From Shouchella miscanthi (GTDB lineage: Bacteria > Bacillota > Bacilli > Bacillales > Bacillaceae_D): 64,000 nucleotides of DNA. Shown in pieces: positions 25,223 through 33,837 of the stretch. Each line of letters opens with the position of its first letter. The stretch's first letter is position 1. The notes below the pieces were generated by a model. That model ran no database searches. It was not told the origin of the DNA and saw only the letters and a program-made list of their open reading frames with translations. Made by a program: the position numbers and the translations under genes. Location of the stretch: contig NZ_CP042163.1 in assembly GCF_007725405.1 (NCBI RefSeq), positions 3,906,001 through 3,970,000 of the forward strand, in the 5' to 3' direction.

Positions 25223-26465
25223 ATTTGTAATGACCACCAATTTTTTTGCTTCGGTCTAGTAGTTGAGAAGCCTGTTTTAAAGATGAGGCTCGCTGAATTG
25301 CCACTTTACCATATTTATCACGAATATGATCCATAACATAGCCAATTTGCGACAGCCGATCACGGTTTTGATTATCGTCCAATAAGCTCATCTGCCAATT
25401 CTGGTCGCTTTGGAGATTTGTCATACCTACACTGACTCTCCTAACCGGAAACCCATCCCAGTATCGTTCGAGAAGTTGATTGACACCGTTAAAAACTTCC
25501 ATCGTAATATTTGTTTCAGTTGGAAGCGTTAATTGACGATGAAAACTACGCTTCTCCACGTGATCTGCACCATTTAATCCTAAACTTATTGTTGCGCCCA
25601 TTTTACCTGCGTGTCGTGCCCTTGAACAAACCTCTTCACATAGCTCTAATAAAACTACGTGTAAATCTTCTTTCGTCGTATAGTCACGTGGCAACGTCAT
25701 GCCATTGCCAAACCCTTTTCTACCAGCATGCGCTGCGCGAGTGACAGGAGAATAATCAATACCGTTTGCTGACATCCACAACACTTGGCCATGTAAACCG
25801 AACTTTTCTTTTATGCGAGATCCTTCTGTTTGTGCTAAATGACCGATTGTCCGAATGCCCATGCTTTTAAAGTGAATATCCATTCGTTTTCCTACACCAA
25901 ATAAATCACTAATAGGACGTGGCCAAATCGCTAACTCCATCATGTCTTCTGTTAACGTATAAATACCATTTTTATTTTTTTTTGCAAATAAGTCACAGGC
26001 AAGCTTAGCAAGTACTTTATTTTCGCCAATTCCTACTCGAGCTCTTAAACCCATTTCTTCTTTAATACGGGCTTGAATTTCTGATGCAATCTCTTGAGGC
26101 GTTCCAAACAAACGTTGACTCCCGGTGACATCCATAAATTGTTCATCAATGGAGTAGGGTTCAATTAAGTCTGTATACTCCCCTAACAGCTTAGAAATAC
26201 GTAAAGACACATCGACATATTTCTGCATTCGGGGCTTCACAACAACTACATCAGAACATTTCTGTTGCGCTTCATAGAGACGCTCTGCGTTCTGAATCCC
26301 TTTTTCTTTCGCAAGCGGGCAGGCAGCCAAGATAACACCACTTCGTCGATTCGGGTCACCTGATACAACAAGCGGCTTGCCTGCATACTGAGGGTTTTCC
26401 GCGTGTTCGATCGAAGCATAAAAAGACTCCATATCCAGTAATAAAATTGCCTTTTCGTTTGTCAT
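25221..26465 (-). CDS. Y-family DNA polymerase (DinB/UvrX/YqjW type)
   Basis: A 414-residue translesion polymerase. Metal-binding motifs are LLLDMESFYASIE (Asp11) and SIDEQFMDVTG (Asp107, Glu108). The SIDEQFMD form is typical of the YqjW/UvrX branch rather than the SIDEAYLD of classical Pol IV. The palm, finger and little-finger regions follow (GIGENKVLAKLACD; QMSLLDDNQNRD toward the C-terminus, a possible beta-clamp contact). A LexA-like box lies upstream. It probably copies damaged DNA during the SOS response. Confidence 0.9.
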   Translation of the reverse strand: MTNEKAILLLDMESFYASIEHAENPQYAGKPLVVSGDPNRRSGVILAACPLAKEKGIQNAERLYEAQQKCSDVVVVKPRMQKYVDVSLRISKLLGEYTDLIEPYSIDEQFMDVTGSQRLFGTPQEIASEIQARIKEEMGLRARVGIGENKVLAKLACDLFAKKNKNGIYTLTEDMMELAIWPRPISDLFGVGKRMDIHFKSMGIRTIGHLAQTEGSRIKEKFGLHGQVLWMSANGIDYSPVTRAAHAGRKGFGNGMTLPRDYTTKEDLHVVLLELCEEVCSRARHAGKMGATISLGLNGADHVEKRSFHRQLTLPTETNITMEVFNGVNQLLERYWDGFPVRRVSVGMTNLQSDQNWQMSLLDDNQNRDRLSQIGYVMDHIRDKYGKVAIQRASSLKQASQLLDRSKKIGGHYK

Positions 26466-26493
26466 CTGCCTACCTCCTTCCTCACATTATACC

Positions 26494-26507
26494 CGAATGC
26501 ACGTTCT
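26494..26507 (-). promoter_or_regulatory. LexA (SOS) box candidate upstream of the Y-family polymerase
   Basis: The minus strand reads AGAACGTGCATTCG. It fits the Bacillus SOS consensus CGAACRNRYGTTYG-like palindrome with a perfect GAAC half-site and one mismatch in the other half. It is 29 bases before the start codon. Confidence 0.55.
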
Positions 26508-26648
26508 GTAACCAGATAAAACGCGTGTGTATGTTCGGTTTTTTTCTGGTATACACTCCGAGGATTTCCAGTGGTAGCGATTTCTTCCTAATTTAAAAAG
26601 GAAAGCAGAAGATCCCTACTAAAAATAAACAGATGATGCATGCTTATT

Positions 26649-26692
26649 AAAAAAAGCGGGTATAGATGAGGAATCATCTATACCCGCTTATC
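26649..26692 (-). terminator. Terminator after the NlpC/P60 endopeptidase gene
   Basis: A long perfect stem (GCGGGTATAGATGA with its complement) is followed on the minus strand by TTTTTTT. Confidence 0.9.
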
Positions 26693-26701
26693 TCAGTAAT
26701 C

Positions 26702-28195
26702 TTAGTGTAAACGTTTAGCGCCTAAATATCTTGGAGCCCAATAGGAGTTGTTTAAGTCAGAGACTTCTACACCGCGAGAAGAACCAGTGTGAATAAACTT
26801 GTTATCGCCAATATAAATCCCATTATGAGTTGGACCAGCTGCGTATGTCTCAAAGAAGACGATATCGCCAATGCTTGGTGAACTTACTGATGTACCAGCG
26901 TTCCACTGAGCTGCTGCTGTACGAGGAAGTTCGATTCCATTTTGACGGAAGATATACTGAATCATTCCACTACAGTCAAATCCTGCAGGAGATGTTCCTC
27001 CCCATAAGTAAGGTACGCCAATAACAGATTGAGCTGAAGAAATTAAACCTGATACAACGTTACTTGAACTTGAAGTAGACGTATTGCTTGTGTTTGTATT
27101 CGTTACAGGTGCTGCGTTATTTGTATTTGTATTTGTGTTCGTACTTGGAGCCGGTGCTGCCGCTGTATTATTTGAACTTGTACTTTCAGAAGCAGTTGAA
27201 TCATTTGAAGATGAGTTCGACTCAGTGCTCGTGCTCTCGCTTGAAGATGAGCTTGATCCAGTGCTTGTGCTCTCGCTTGAAGATGAGCTTGATCCAGTGC
27301 TCGCTGCAGCCGGGCTACCGCTAAGCGTACGTACTGTAGCTGGTCCAGCAATTCCATCTGCGGAAATGCCATTTGTACGTTGGAATTCCATTACGGCTTT
27401 TTTCGTAATTTCGCCATAATAACCAGTCGGCTCTGCATTAAAGTACCCTAATGAACGAAGCTGTTGCTGTAAATCCGTTACATTCTCGCCACGAACGCCT
27501 ACACGCATAGAAGAAGATGCCGGTGTTTCTGCCGGTGCTTGTTCTTTTTCTACTGTTTGCGTAGCTTCTTGTTTTGGTTCTTCCTTAGCTGGCGTACTTG
27601 TTTCTGTTGATACCGTTTCAGAAGCTGCTGGCTTCGCGTCAGCTGTACCTAGGGCACCGCGTGTTTCTGGACCAACAATTCCATCTACTAAACGTAAGTT
27701 TTGCGCTTTTTGGAATGCAACAACAGCATCACGGGTAATGGAACCATAATAACCAGTAGAAGATTGGTTAAAGTAACCTAAAGAACGTAATTCGTCTTGT
27801 AGATTTGTAACATCATTTCCTCTGCTACCAATTCTAAGTAAATTCGATTGAGTAGTTGTCGTTTCTTTTTTCTCTACTTTAGTAGTAGATTCTTTTCCTA
27901 AAAGTGAACCGAACGTTTCTGGTCCAGCAATTCCGTCAACGCGAAGGTTGTTTTCTTTTTGATAATCCAATACAGCGTCACGTGTATATGTACCAAAATA
28001 ACCTGTTGCTTTATGGTATGTAAAAAAGCCTTTTTCTTTAAGTATGTTTTGCAGTTCTGTTACGTCCTGATGAGACATACCTTGTTTTAACGTTTGGTCA
28101 CCTACTGCTGCTTCCGACACTTGTGGAGCAACTGCTACAACTCCAGCAACAACAGCTGAAGAGAATAAAAATTTGTTTAGATTCGATTTGCTCAA
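26702..28195 (-). CDS. Secreted NlpC/P60 D,L-endopeptidase with three peptidoglycan-binding domains
   Basis: A 497-residue wall hydrolase. It begins at TTG (28193-28195) eight bases after GAGGAGG. A signal peptide is followed by three PG_binding_1 domains (TELQNILKEKGFF, NLQDELRSLGYF, DLQQQLRSLGYF). A Ser/Thr/Asn-rich linker of about 90 residues follows, then the NlpC/P60 domain with catalytic Cys in FDCSGMIQY and His in PTHNGIYIG. It cleaves peptide stems in the wall, probably for separation or remodelling. The linker DNA carries 36-base repeats. Confidence 0.93.
   Translation of the reverse strand: MSKSNLNKFLFSSAVVAGVVAVAPQVSEAAVGDQTLKQGMSHQDVTELQNILKEKGFFTYHKATGYFGTYTRDAVLDYQKENNLRVDGIAGPETFGSLLGKESTTKVEKKETTTTQSNLLRIGSRGNDVTNLQDELRSLGYFNQSSTGYYGSITRDAVVAFQKAQNLRLVDGIVGPETRGALGTADAKPAASETVSTETSTPAKEEPKQEATQTVEKEQAPAETPASSSMRVGVRGENVTDLQQQLRSLGYFNAEPTGYYGEITKKAVMEFQRTNGISADGIAGPATVRTLSGSPAAASTGSSSSSSESTSTGSSSSSSESTSTESNSSSNDSTASESTSSNNTAAAPAPSTNTNTNTNNAAPVTNTNTSNTSTSSSSNVVSGLISSAQSVIGVPYLWGGTSPAGFDCSGMIQYIFRQNGIELPRTAAAQWNAGTSVSSPSIGDIVFFETYAAGPTHNGIYIGDNKFIHTGSSRGVEVSDLNNSYWAPRYLGAKRLH
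27223..27294. repeat. Tandem 36-base repeat in the linker of the NlpC/P60 gene
   Basis: Two 36-base units beginning with CAGTGCT (27223-27258, 27259-27294) differ at a single base. A third, degenerate copy precedes them (27187-27222). They encode 12-residue Ser/Glu/Thr units (SSSSSSEST-like), so repeat number can vary without shifting the frame. Confidence 0.85.
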
Positions 28196-28431
28196 GAGAA
28201 TGCCTCCTCAAAATTTTAAAATAGATCTAGTTTGTTATGACATGAATGATTATGATTAACTACTACATGATCTTCTTCGACAAGATTGACTAAATTTTAC
28301 ACGATATTTCGCTCTTAATCTATCAATGTAACCAAAATGTAATATTACATTTGTAATAATACAGACAAAAAACGCATAATAGCACGTATTTATGCGTCAA
28401 AAAAAATTTCCAATTACTAGTTTACTAGGAC

Positions 28432-28481
28432 AAAAAAAGTTAGCTTACATGCTCCTCTTAAGAGAACATGTAAGCTAACTC
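28432..28481 (-). terminator. Terminator after the ureohydrolase gene
   Basis: GTTAGCTTACATG pairs with its near-perfect complement across a CTTAAG-centred loop, and the minus strand ends in TTTTTTT. Confidence 0.85.
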
Positions 28482-28483
28482 AC

Positions 28484-29434
28484 TTACGTACGATTTCCTT
28501 TTGTTTGAATATGACCTGCTAAAGCGTATAACACAAGGGTTGAAGCAAAATGTGAAGAAACATCGTTCGCATCTTGCTGCGGGTAAACCTCAACAAAATC
28601 CATTCCAATGACTCCCCTAGACGTAAATTCATGTACGAGAGTCAGTAGTTCGTATGATGTAAGACCATTCGTATCAACTGGTCCTCCCGGATTAAACGCT
28701 ACGTCTAATACATCACTACAAACCGAAAGGTAAATCATATCAACCTCTTTTGCAGCTTCTTCATAAAGGCTAGCTGCATAAGCGCGTAAGTTCGTCGCTT
28801 CTTTTATATCTGTACTGGTAATGGTCTTTGCCCCTGCTTCATGTGCATATCGACCTGTTTCTGGTTTATTTCGCGGCCCGTGTATACCGATGTGCAGTAA
28901 GCTCTCATTTCGTACTTGATCAAGCTCATACAAACGAGCAAAAGGGGTTGACCGTGCATACTTTTCCCCTTCGTGATGCGGCATATTATCATAATGCGCA
29001 TCTAAATGTAGAATGCCAATCTTTTTATCCGGAAACTGTTCAGCTAAACCAGCAAGAATTGGATACGTAATCCCATGATCCCCACCTAAAGCAATGGGAA
29101 AAGCCCCTGTTTGCCAGACATTTCGTGAAAAGGTTTGAATTCGCTTCATCGTTTCATCTACATCTGCCGGAACAACATCAATATCACCTAAATCCGCTAA
29201 TTGTAAGTGCTCAAAGACATCGATATGGTCTAACTCTGGCAAATACCCAGAATATCGTGCTGAAGACAGTCGCATTACTTTTGGACCCAACTCGCACCCT
29301 GTATAATCACCCCATGTGACTGCCCCTTCCCATGGAACCCCATACACAAGTACATCTGCGTCATTTATATTCTCAACTGTTCCATTCTTAGCACCTAAAA
29401 AAGGCGGTGTGTTTCCATAAATAGGCTCTGTCAT
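28484..29434 (-). CDS. Ureohydrolase (agmatinase/arginase-like) with an unusual metal site
   Basis: A 316-residue member of the arginase/agmatinase fold. Expected metal ligands are present in GGDHG (His120) and DAHYD (Asp145, His147, Asp149). The third motif, normally SxDxDxxDP, reads SVCSDVLDV: the first Asp is Cys239, the second is Asp241, and the Pro is Val. The segment VDTNGLTSYELL and GMDFVEVYP follow as in the family. It should hydrolyse a guanidino or formimino compound, but the altered ligand makes the substrate and metal uncertain. It stands alone, with a terminator after it. Confidence 0.8.
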   Translation of the reverse strand: MTEPIYGNTPPFLGAKNGTVENINDADVLVYGVPWEGAVTWGDYTGCELGPKVMRLSSARYSGYLPELDHIDVFEHLQLADLGDIDVVPADVDETMKRIQTFSRNVWQTGAFPIALGGDHGITYPILAGLAEQFPDKKIGILHLDAHYDNMPHHEGEKYARSTPFARLYELDQVRNESLLHIGIHGPRNKPETGRYAHEAGAKTITSTDIKEATNLRAYAASLYEEAAKEVDMIYLSVCSDVLDVAFNPGGPVDTNGLTSYELLTLVHEFTSRGVIGMDFVEVYPQQDANDVSSHFASTLVLYALAGHIQTKGNRT

Positions 29435-29528
29435 TTGTTCATCTCTCCTTTACACATCTCTTCTTTCTCATTCCTGTTTTCCTGAAAAGAAAACCTTTTT
29501 ATAAGGAGAGATAAACGAAAGGCTTTGT

Positions 29529-32207
29529 TTAATCAATCATTCGACTTGATTTTGATTTAGCAGTAGTCTCTTGCATTCGCTTTGCTAGTGGTTTTTTCAG
29601 TAATAAACCAAACGACAGAGCCAGAACGAAGACAAGAAGTAGCACGCCAATCATAGTAGCTGCAGTTGACCAAACAATACCTCCAACAGCTTCCCTCAGC
29701 AAATTAATAGCATAGGTAAACGGTAAGAATGGATTAATTGCCTGAAAGAACGGTGGTGCCACTTGAATTGGAAATGTTCCTCCTGCACCTGACAGCTGTA
29801 AAACCATTAGAACGATTGCTAGCGCCTTCCCAATATTTCCGAATACGGAAGCCAGAGTGTACACGATTGTCATAAACACAAATCCAGTTAATAGCGTAAA
29901 TAGAAAGAAGTAAACTGGATGAGCAGCATACGTCCCTAATAAAAATAGGTTTCCGAGGCTGACGATCGTTCCTTGTAAAAAACTAACGATTAAAAAGAGT
30001 ACTAAACGGCCTAAATAAATGTGATGGGCCTTATACTCTTCACGCATATCTTCTGGATGAACATCTGTTTTCAATAAGTTGACGAGAAGGAGAGAACCTA
30101 CCCAAAGCGACAGAGCTGTATAAAAAGGCGCATTAGCAGAACCATAATTCGGTACTGCATAAAGCTGTTCTTCAACCAGCTTGACGGGCTCTCTAAAAAA
30201 AGCACTTTCCTCTTCAATGTCATTTCGAAGTAGCGCGACCATATCATTCAGATTATGATTTTCATCAAAGTCACGAATACGATCGGCTGCGTTCCCAACC
30301 GTTTCTTCTAAATCCGGCAGTTGTTCATCTGCAAATGCAGCGACTTCCCCTAACGTTTCTTCAAATTGAGGAAGGTTCGTTTGAATAAGCTGTATGACGT
30401 TTGACAATTCATCTTCTATCATCGGCAAATCAGTACGAACAAAATCAGCTGCGCCGTGGATGTTCTCTTCAATACCTGGAAAATCAGTAGCAAAGAACGT
30501 ATTCACATTGTGAATGAGTCTCTGAAGCTTCGGTAGCTCCTCTTCAATAAACTGTACGCCTTCTTGCAGCTGTGCTCGAACAGTTGGCAATTCACCAAGT
30601 AGGTAACGAATTTGCTCTTCTCCAGCCACACGAACCTGATCTGCTTGATTAATGAGTTGTTCAAGTTCTGGTAGACGATCCCGTTGCTGTTGAATGGTTC
30701 CTTCAACAGTTATTACATCTTCTTTTAACTGCCCAATCCCCTCTTTCATCGTTGCTGCTGCATCATTGGAAAATAGACCTTGGGCACGACTCGCACTTCC
30801 TTGTATGGCCGCAACACGATCGCGTAATGATTGAAGCTGGTTCTCTCCAATCGATCCAGATGATTTTAGAACATCAAGCCCGTCATCAACTTGCTGTTGT
30901 AACGCATTTAATTGTTGATTAAGGGATGCTAATGAATCAATTAGTGCCTCTGTGTCTGTATTTGGCGATAACTCATTTACTTGTTCAAGAAACGATATGG
31001 CATGCCCAATGGCCTCTTGATTGGATTCGAGCAAACGACTTGCTTGCTCTAATTGTGGGATAACGTGCTCAATGCTTTCACCTGATTCCACTTGTTCTAA
31101 TGCAGCTAAAATAGAACTTGACGTTTGTTCGATGAGTGTGGCTTGATTGGACATGAACTGAACAATTGGATCAACGGAGCGTTCCAACTCATCTAGAACG
31201 TCCACCATTTGTTCCGCATACTGCTCCATATCCCCACTTATTTCGGTTGCTTTTGGAAGTGCATCTTTGGCTTTCGTGAGCGCTTCTTCCGCAATAGTGA
31301 GCAACTCTAATGTTTGCGTCAGCTGACTTTCTATTTCATCTAATCGCCCGTTTACTTCTTCCGCTTGAACAACAATATCATCTACCTCCGGCAATACTTG
31401 CTCGACCTCTATTAATCGGTCTGCTATTTGGTGGACCATTGGCAAGTAACCTTCGACTTGGATAACAACATCTGCACCTTCATTAATTGCATCGAACTCT
31501 TCTTCCACCGCCAAAAAACGATCCAGCTTTTCTCTTAATTCTGGCCAGTCGTTTTGAAGTTCAATAACCGTTTCACCTAACTCATTAATCTCTGGAAAAC
31601 GATCCTCTAAATCAAAAATTAAGTTTTCAATACGACGAATAGTTGGCAACTCATTTTCAAGCTCTATGCCAATATCGTTCAATTGTGTAAACAAAGATCT
31701 AGAAGCTTCTTCAAGAAATTGCTGACTAATCTCATCCACAACAGCCGATGCACCAGCAGAGGTCATTTTAGGGGCAATCGCATTCATTTTTTCGTTGACT
31801 TCATAACGAACTTCTGGTGCATGTGGGTCACCGTTAATGACGCTCGTTAGTTGCTCAGAAAATCCTGCATCAAGATACACACTTGCATAGTACTCACCAT
31901 CTCGTACCCCTTTTTCCGCTTGTTCTCGATCAACAAAAATCCACCCCATCTTATCGTTATCGGCCAAATTTTGAACAAGTTCGTTTCCGACATTAATGGG
32001 CTCCCCTTCTACAGTGGTTCCTTGATCTTCATTAACAATCGCCACTTTAATGCCCTCTGTATTACTGTAAGGATCCCAAGAAGCAGCAATATTAAACCAA
32101 GCATAAAGAGCTGGTAGAAAAGCGAGGCCCACTAATAATAGCGCAACGAGTGGTACTCGCTTTAAATTTCTAAAATCCTGTTTTATAATATCGCGTATTT
32201 GTTTCAT
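29529..32207 (-). CDS. yhgE: YhgE/Pip-family ABC-2-like membrane protein with long repeat stalk
   Basis: An 892-residue membrane protein. The start was set at the ATG 32205-32207 (MKQIRDIIKQDFRNLKRVP) behind GGGAGA. Helix 1 (VALLLVGLAFLPALYAWFN) is followed by the conserved extracellular YhgE domain with AIVNEDQGT, then about 490 residues of alpha-helical repeats, and finally about six C-terminal helices (SLWVGSLLLVNLL, LVLFLIVSFLQGTIVSLGN and so on) of the ABC-2 type. The homologue is the phage-infection protein (Pip) of lactococci and YhgE of Bacillus. The central stalk has two arrays of 17 and 18 residues. The role is unknown; exporter-like or linked to type VII secretion in some firmicutes. 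Confidence 0.9.
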   Translation of the reverse strand: MKQIRDIIKQDFRNLKRVPLVALLLVGLAFLPALYAWFNIAASWDPYSNTEGIKVAIVNEDQGTTVEGEPINVGNELVQNLADNDKMGWIFVDREQAEKGVRDGEYYASVYLDAGFSEQLTSVINGDPHAPEVRYEVNEKMNAIAPKMTSAGASAVVDEISQQFLEEASRSLFTQLNDIGIELENELPTIRRIENLIFDLEDRFPEINELGETVIELQNDWPELREKLDRFLAVEEEFDAINEGADVVIQVEGYLPMVHQIADRLIEVEQVLPEVDDIVVQAEEVNGRLDEIESQLTQTLELLTIAEEALTKAKDALPKATEISGDMEQYAEQMVDVLDELERSVDPIVQFMSNQATLIEQTSSSILAALEQVESGESIEHVIPQLEQASRLLESNQEAIGHAISFLEQVNELSPNTDTEALIDSLASLNQQLNALQQQVDDGLDVLKSSGSIGENQLQSLRDRVAAIQGSASRAQGLFSNDAAATMKEGIGQLKEDVITVEGTIQQQRDRLPELEQLINQADQVRVAGEEQIRYLLGELPTVRAQLQEGVQFIEEELPKLQRLIHNVNTFFATDFPGIEENIHGAADFVRTDLPMIEDELSNVIQLIQTNLPQFEETLGEVAAFADEQLPDLEETVGNAADRIRDFDENHNLNDMVALLRNDIEEESAFFREPVKLVEEQLYAVPNYGSANAPFYTALSLWVGSLLLVNLLKTDVHPEDMREEYKAHHIYLGRLVLFLIVSFLQGTIVSLGNLFLLGTYAAHPVYFFLFTLLTGFVFMTIVYTLASVFGNIGKALAIVLMVLQLSGAGGTFPIQVAPPFFQAINPFLPFTYAINLLREAVGGIVWSTAATMIGVLLLVFVLALSFGLLLKKPLAKRMQETTAKSKSSRMID
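30267..30590 (-). repeat. Six 18-residue repeats in YhgE
   Basis: Six consecutive 18-residue units each begin with LP or FP: LPTVRAQ, LPKLQRL, FPGIEEN, LPMIEDE, LPQFEET and LPDLEET. Prolines recur at exactly 18-residue spacing. Confidence 0.85.
31344..31649 (-). repeat. Six 17-residue repeats in YhgE
   Basis: Units of exactly 17 residues start LPTIRRI, FPEINEL, WPELREK, FDAINEG, LPMVHQI and LPEVDDI. The fourth unit has Asp in place of Pro. Confidence 0.8.
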
Positions 32208-32393
32208 AGCGTATCTGTCTCCCTTAAGGTTACTGATACATATCATACAAGAGAGTTTTATAATAGACAATGAATATCCACAAAGAGAACAATCTTACAT
32301 ATTTGCATATGTATCAAGGGGTTTGTCTTTAACGACTGGGCTTTTTCATTCATAAAAAAATATGTGAAATTCCTCTAAAATGTACGGATAACA

Positions 32394-32424
32394 TAAAAAA
32401 GAACGAGGGGTTAACCCACGCTCT
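32394..32424 (-). terminator. Probable terminator after fabZ
   Basis: On the minus strand AGAGCG pairs with CGTTCT, followed inside by GGG with CCC, with an internal loop, and the run TTTTTT follows. Confidence 0.5.
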
Positions 32425-32466
32425 ATTCTATCCGTTCTATTAAGAGAAAAGTTGAAGAACCTGCTC

Positions 32467-32889
32467 TTACTTAAATGCAAATGTCATGTCAGCTTGAGCA
32501 GCAATTTCACCATCAACGTAAGCAACACCAGTCGCTTTTGCAACAGGTCCTTTCATACGTGTAATCTCAATTTCTAACCGAAGCTGGTCGCCTGGGCGAA
32601 CAGGACGTTTAAATTTACACTGGTCAATTGCTGCAAACAAACCAATTTTTGTTGTGTCTTCTTGCGCTTTCGCTACTGCAATACCAGAAACTTGAGCTAA
32701 AGCCTCAACAATTAACACACCCGGCATAACAGGATATTCAGGAAAATGCCCATTGAAGAACTCTTCATTGACCGTAACATTTTTAATCCCTACTGCTCGC
32801 TTTCCGGCTTCTAATTCAAGAACCTTGTCAACTAACAAGAATGGGTAACGATGGGGAATTAACGCTTTAATTTCTTCTATTGATAACAC
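32467..32889 (-). CDS. fabZ: 3-hydroxyacyl-ACP dehydratase FabZ
   Basis: A 140-residue hot-dog fold dehydratase. It starts at GTG behind GAGGAGG. The catalytic pair is His48 in [15 protein letters not shown] and Glu62 in [10 protein letters not shown]. It removes water from 3-hydroxyacyl-ACP in fatty-acid elongation in the cytoplasm. In B. subtilis it lies close to the flhO/flhP region; here about 6 kb separates it, with the esterase, azoR and ger genes between, so this part of the order is rearranged. Confidence 0.96.
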   Translation of the reverse strand: MLSIEEIKALIPHRYPFLLVDKVLELEAGKRAVGIKNVTVNEEFFNGHFPEYPVMPGVLIVEALAQVSGIAVAKAQEDTTKIGLFAAIDQCKFKRPVRPGDQLRLEIEITRMKGPVAKATGVAYVDGEIAAQADMTFAFK

Positions 32890-33023
32890 GAACGCCGCCT
32901 CCTCTTTCTTTCTATTCGACTTATTTTATCATATTTTTCGCCTCAAACTAAGCAAGAGAAGGATTTATAGAATGACTAGCGAATAAGGATAAGTGAAAGA
33001 CCATTGTAAAAGGAGCGAATATC

Positions 33024-33788
33024 GTGGCACTAATTCATATGACAATGCATGCGACTACTATAGGAAAACAAATAGGAATTCAACTCATCTTACCTGATAA
33101 CGCTACACCTCCATATAGAACACTTTATCTTTTTCATGGCTGGAGCGATAATGAGACCGCTTGGTTACGTAATACAAACGTTGAGCATCTAGCAAATGAG
33201 TATAACCTTGTCATCTGCATGCCTGATGTTGGACTGAGTTATTATAATGACATGTCCTATGGCGGGAACTATTATTCGTTCATTCAAGACGAGTTGCCAA
33301 CGACGATGGAGAAACATTTTACTCTTTCTAAAAAAAGTGAACATCGCTACGTTGCGGGCTTATCAATGGGTGGATTTGGTGCATTCAAGTTAGCGTTAAA
33401 CGAACCAGAGCGGTTTCGAGCAGCGGCAAGTTTCTCAGGCGCTCTGCTTATTGAAGACTTAGTTGCTCTTCAAGAGAAGAACCAAGATACAGAGAGAAAA
33501 CCTTACATGCAAGCCATTTTTGGGCTTGAGAGGAACATTGCACAAACGAAGAATGATCTTTTATATAAGCTAGACCAAGTTGACAAACAGTCTATTCCAT
33601 TACCATTGTTTCAATACTGTGGGACAGAAGACTTCCTCTATCCGATCAACCAAACATTTCGTAAGCATGCCGAGAGGACTTCTCTTCCTTATCAATACAT
33701 CGAGGGACCAGGGGATCATACATGGGACTATTGGAATGCTTGTTTAACTAATTGGCTAAAGCGGCTAAACGATTTGCAGCTTTTATAA
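33024..33788 (+). CDS. Esterase of the tributyrin/S-formylglutathione hydrolase type (EstA-like)
   Basis: A 254-residue alpha/beta-hydrolase. It starts at GTG eight bases after AAAAGGAG. The oxyanion region is LYLFHGWSDNETAW, the nucleophile lies in GLSMGGFGA, and the likely acid and His are in CGTEDFLYP and GPGDHTWDYW. The cap-less form resembles lactic-acid-bacterial EstA, which acts on short-chain esters. It is a cytoplasmic single gene ending at a terminator. Confidence 0.88.
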   Translation: MALIHMTMHATTIGKQIGIQLILPDNATPPYRTLYLFHGWSDNETAWLRNTNVEHLANEYNLVICMPDVGLSYYNDMSYGGNYYSFIQDELPTTMEKHFTLSKKSEHRYVAGLSMGGFGAFKLALNEPERFRAAASFSGALLIEDLVALQEKNQDTERKPYMQAIFGLERNIAQTKNDLLYKLDQVDKQSIPLPLFQYCGTEDFLYPINQTFRKHAERTSLPYQYIEGPGDHTWDYWNACLTNWLKRLNDLQLL

Positions 33789-33789
33789 T

Positions 33790-33826
33790 AAAAAAACGCA
33801 TGAAAGGATTGTTCTCCTTTCATGCG
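33790..33826. terminator. Bidirectional terminator between the esterase gene and azoR
   Basis: AAAAAACGCATGAAAGG pairs with CCTTTCATGCGT around ATTGTTCT. It lies between convergent genes. Confidence 0.85.
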
Positions 33827-33837
33827 TACCTACTTTA

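Noticed and set aside
27187-27294. CRISPR-like repeat array
   Set aside because: Units are contiguous, lack spacers and are in frame inside a coding sequence.
27084-27419. Long plus-strand frame across the NlpC/P60 linker
   Set aside because: The low-complexity Val/Leu sequence is the reverse reading of the Ser/Thr-rich linker repeats.
28196-28431. SigD promoter for the NlpC/P60 gene
   Set aside because: TAAA-14-GTCGAAGA resembles the consensus in only five of eight -10 positions, so it is not supported.
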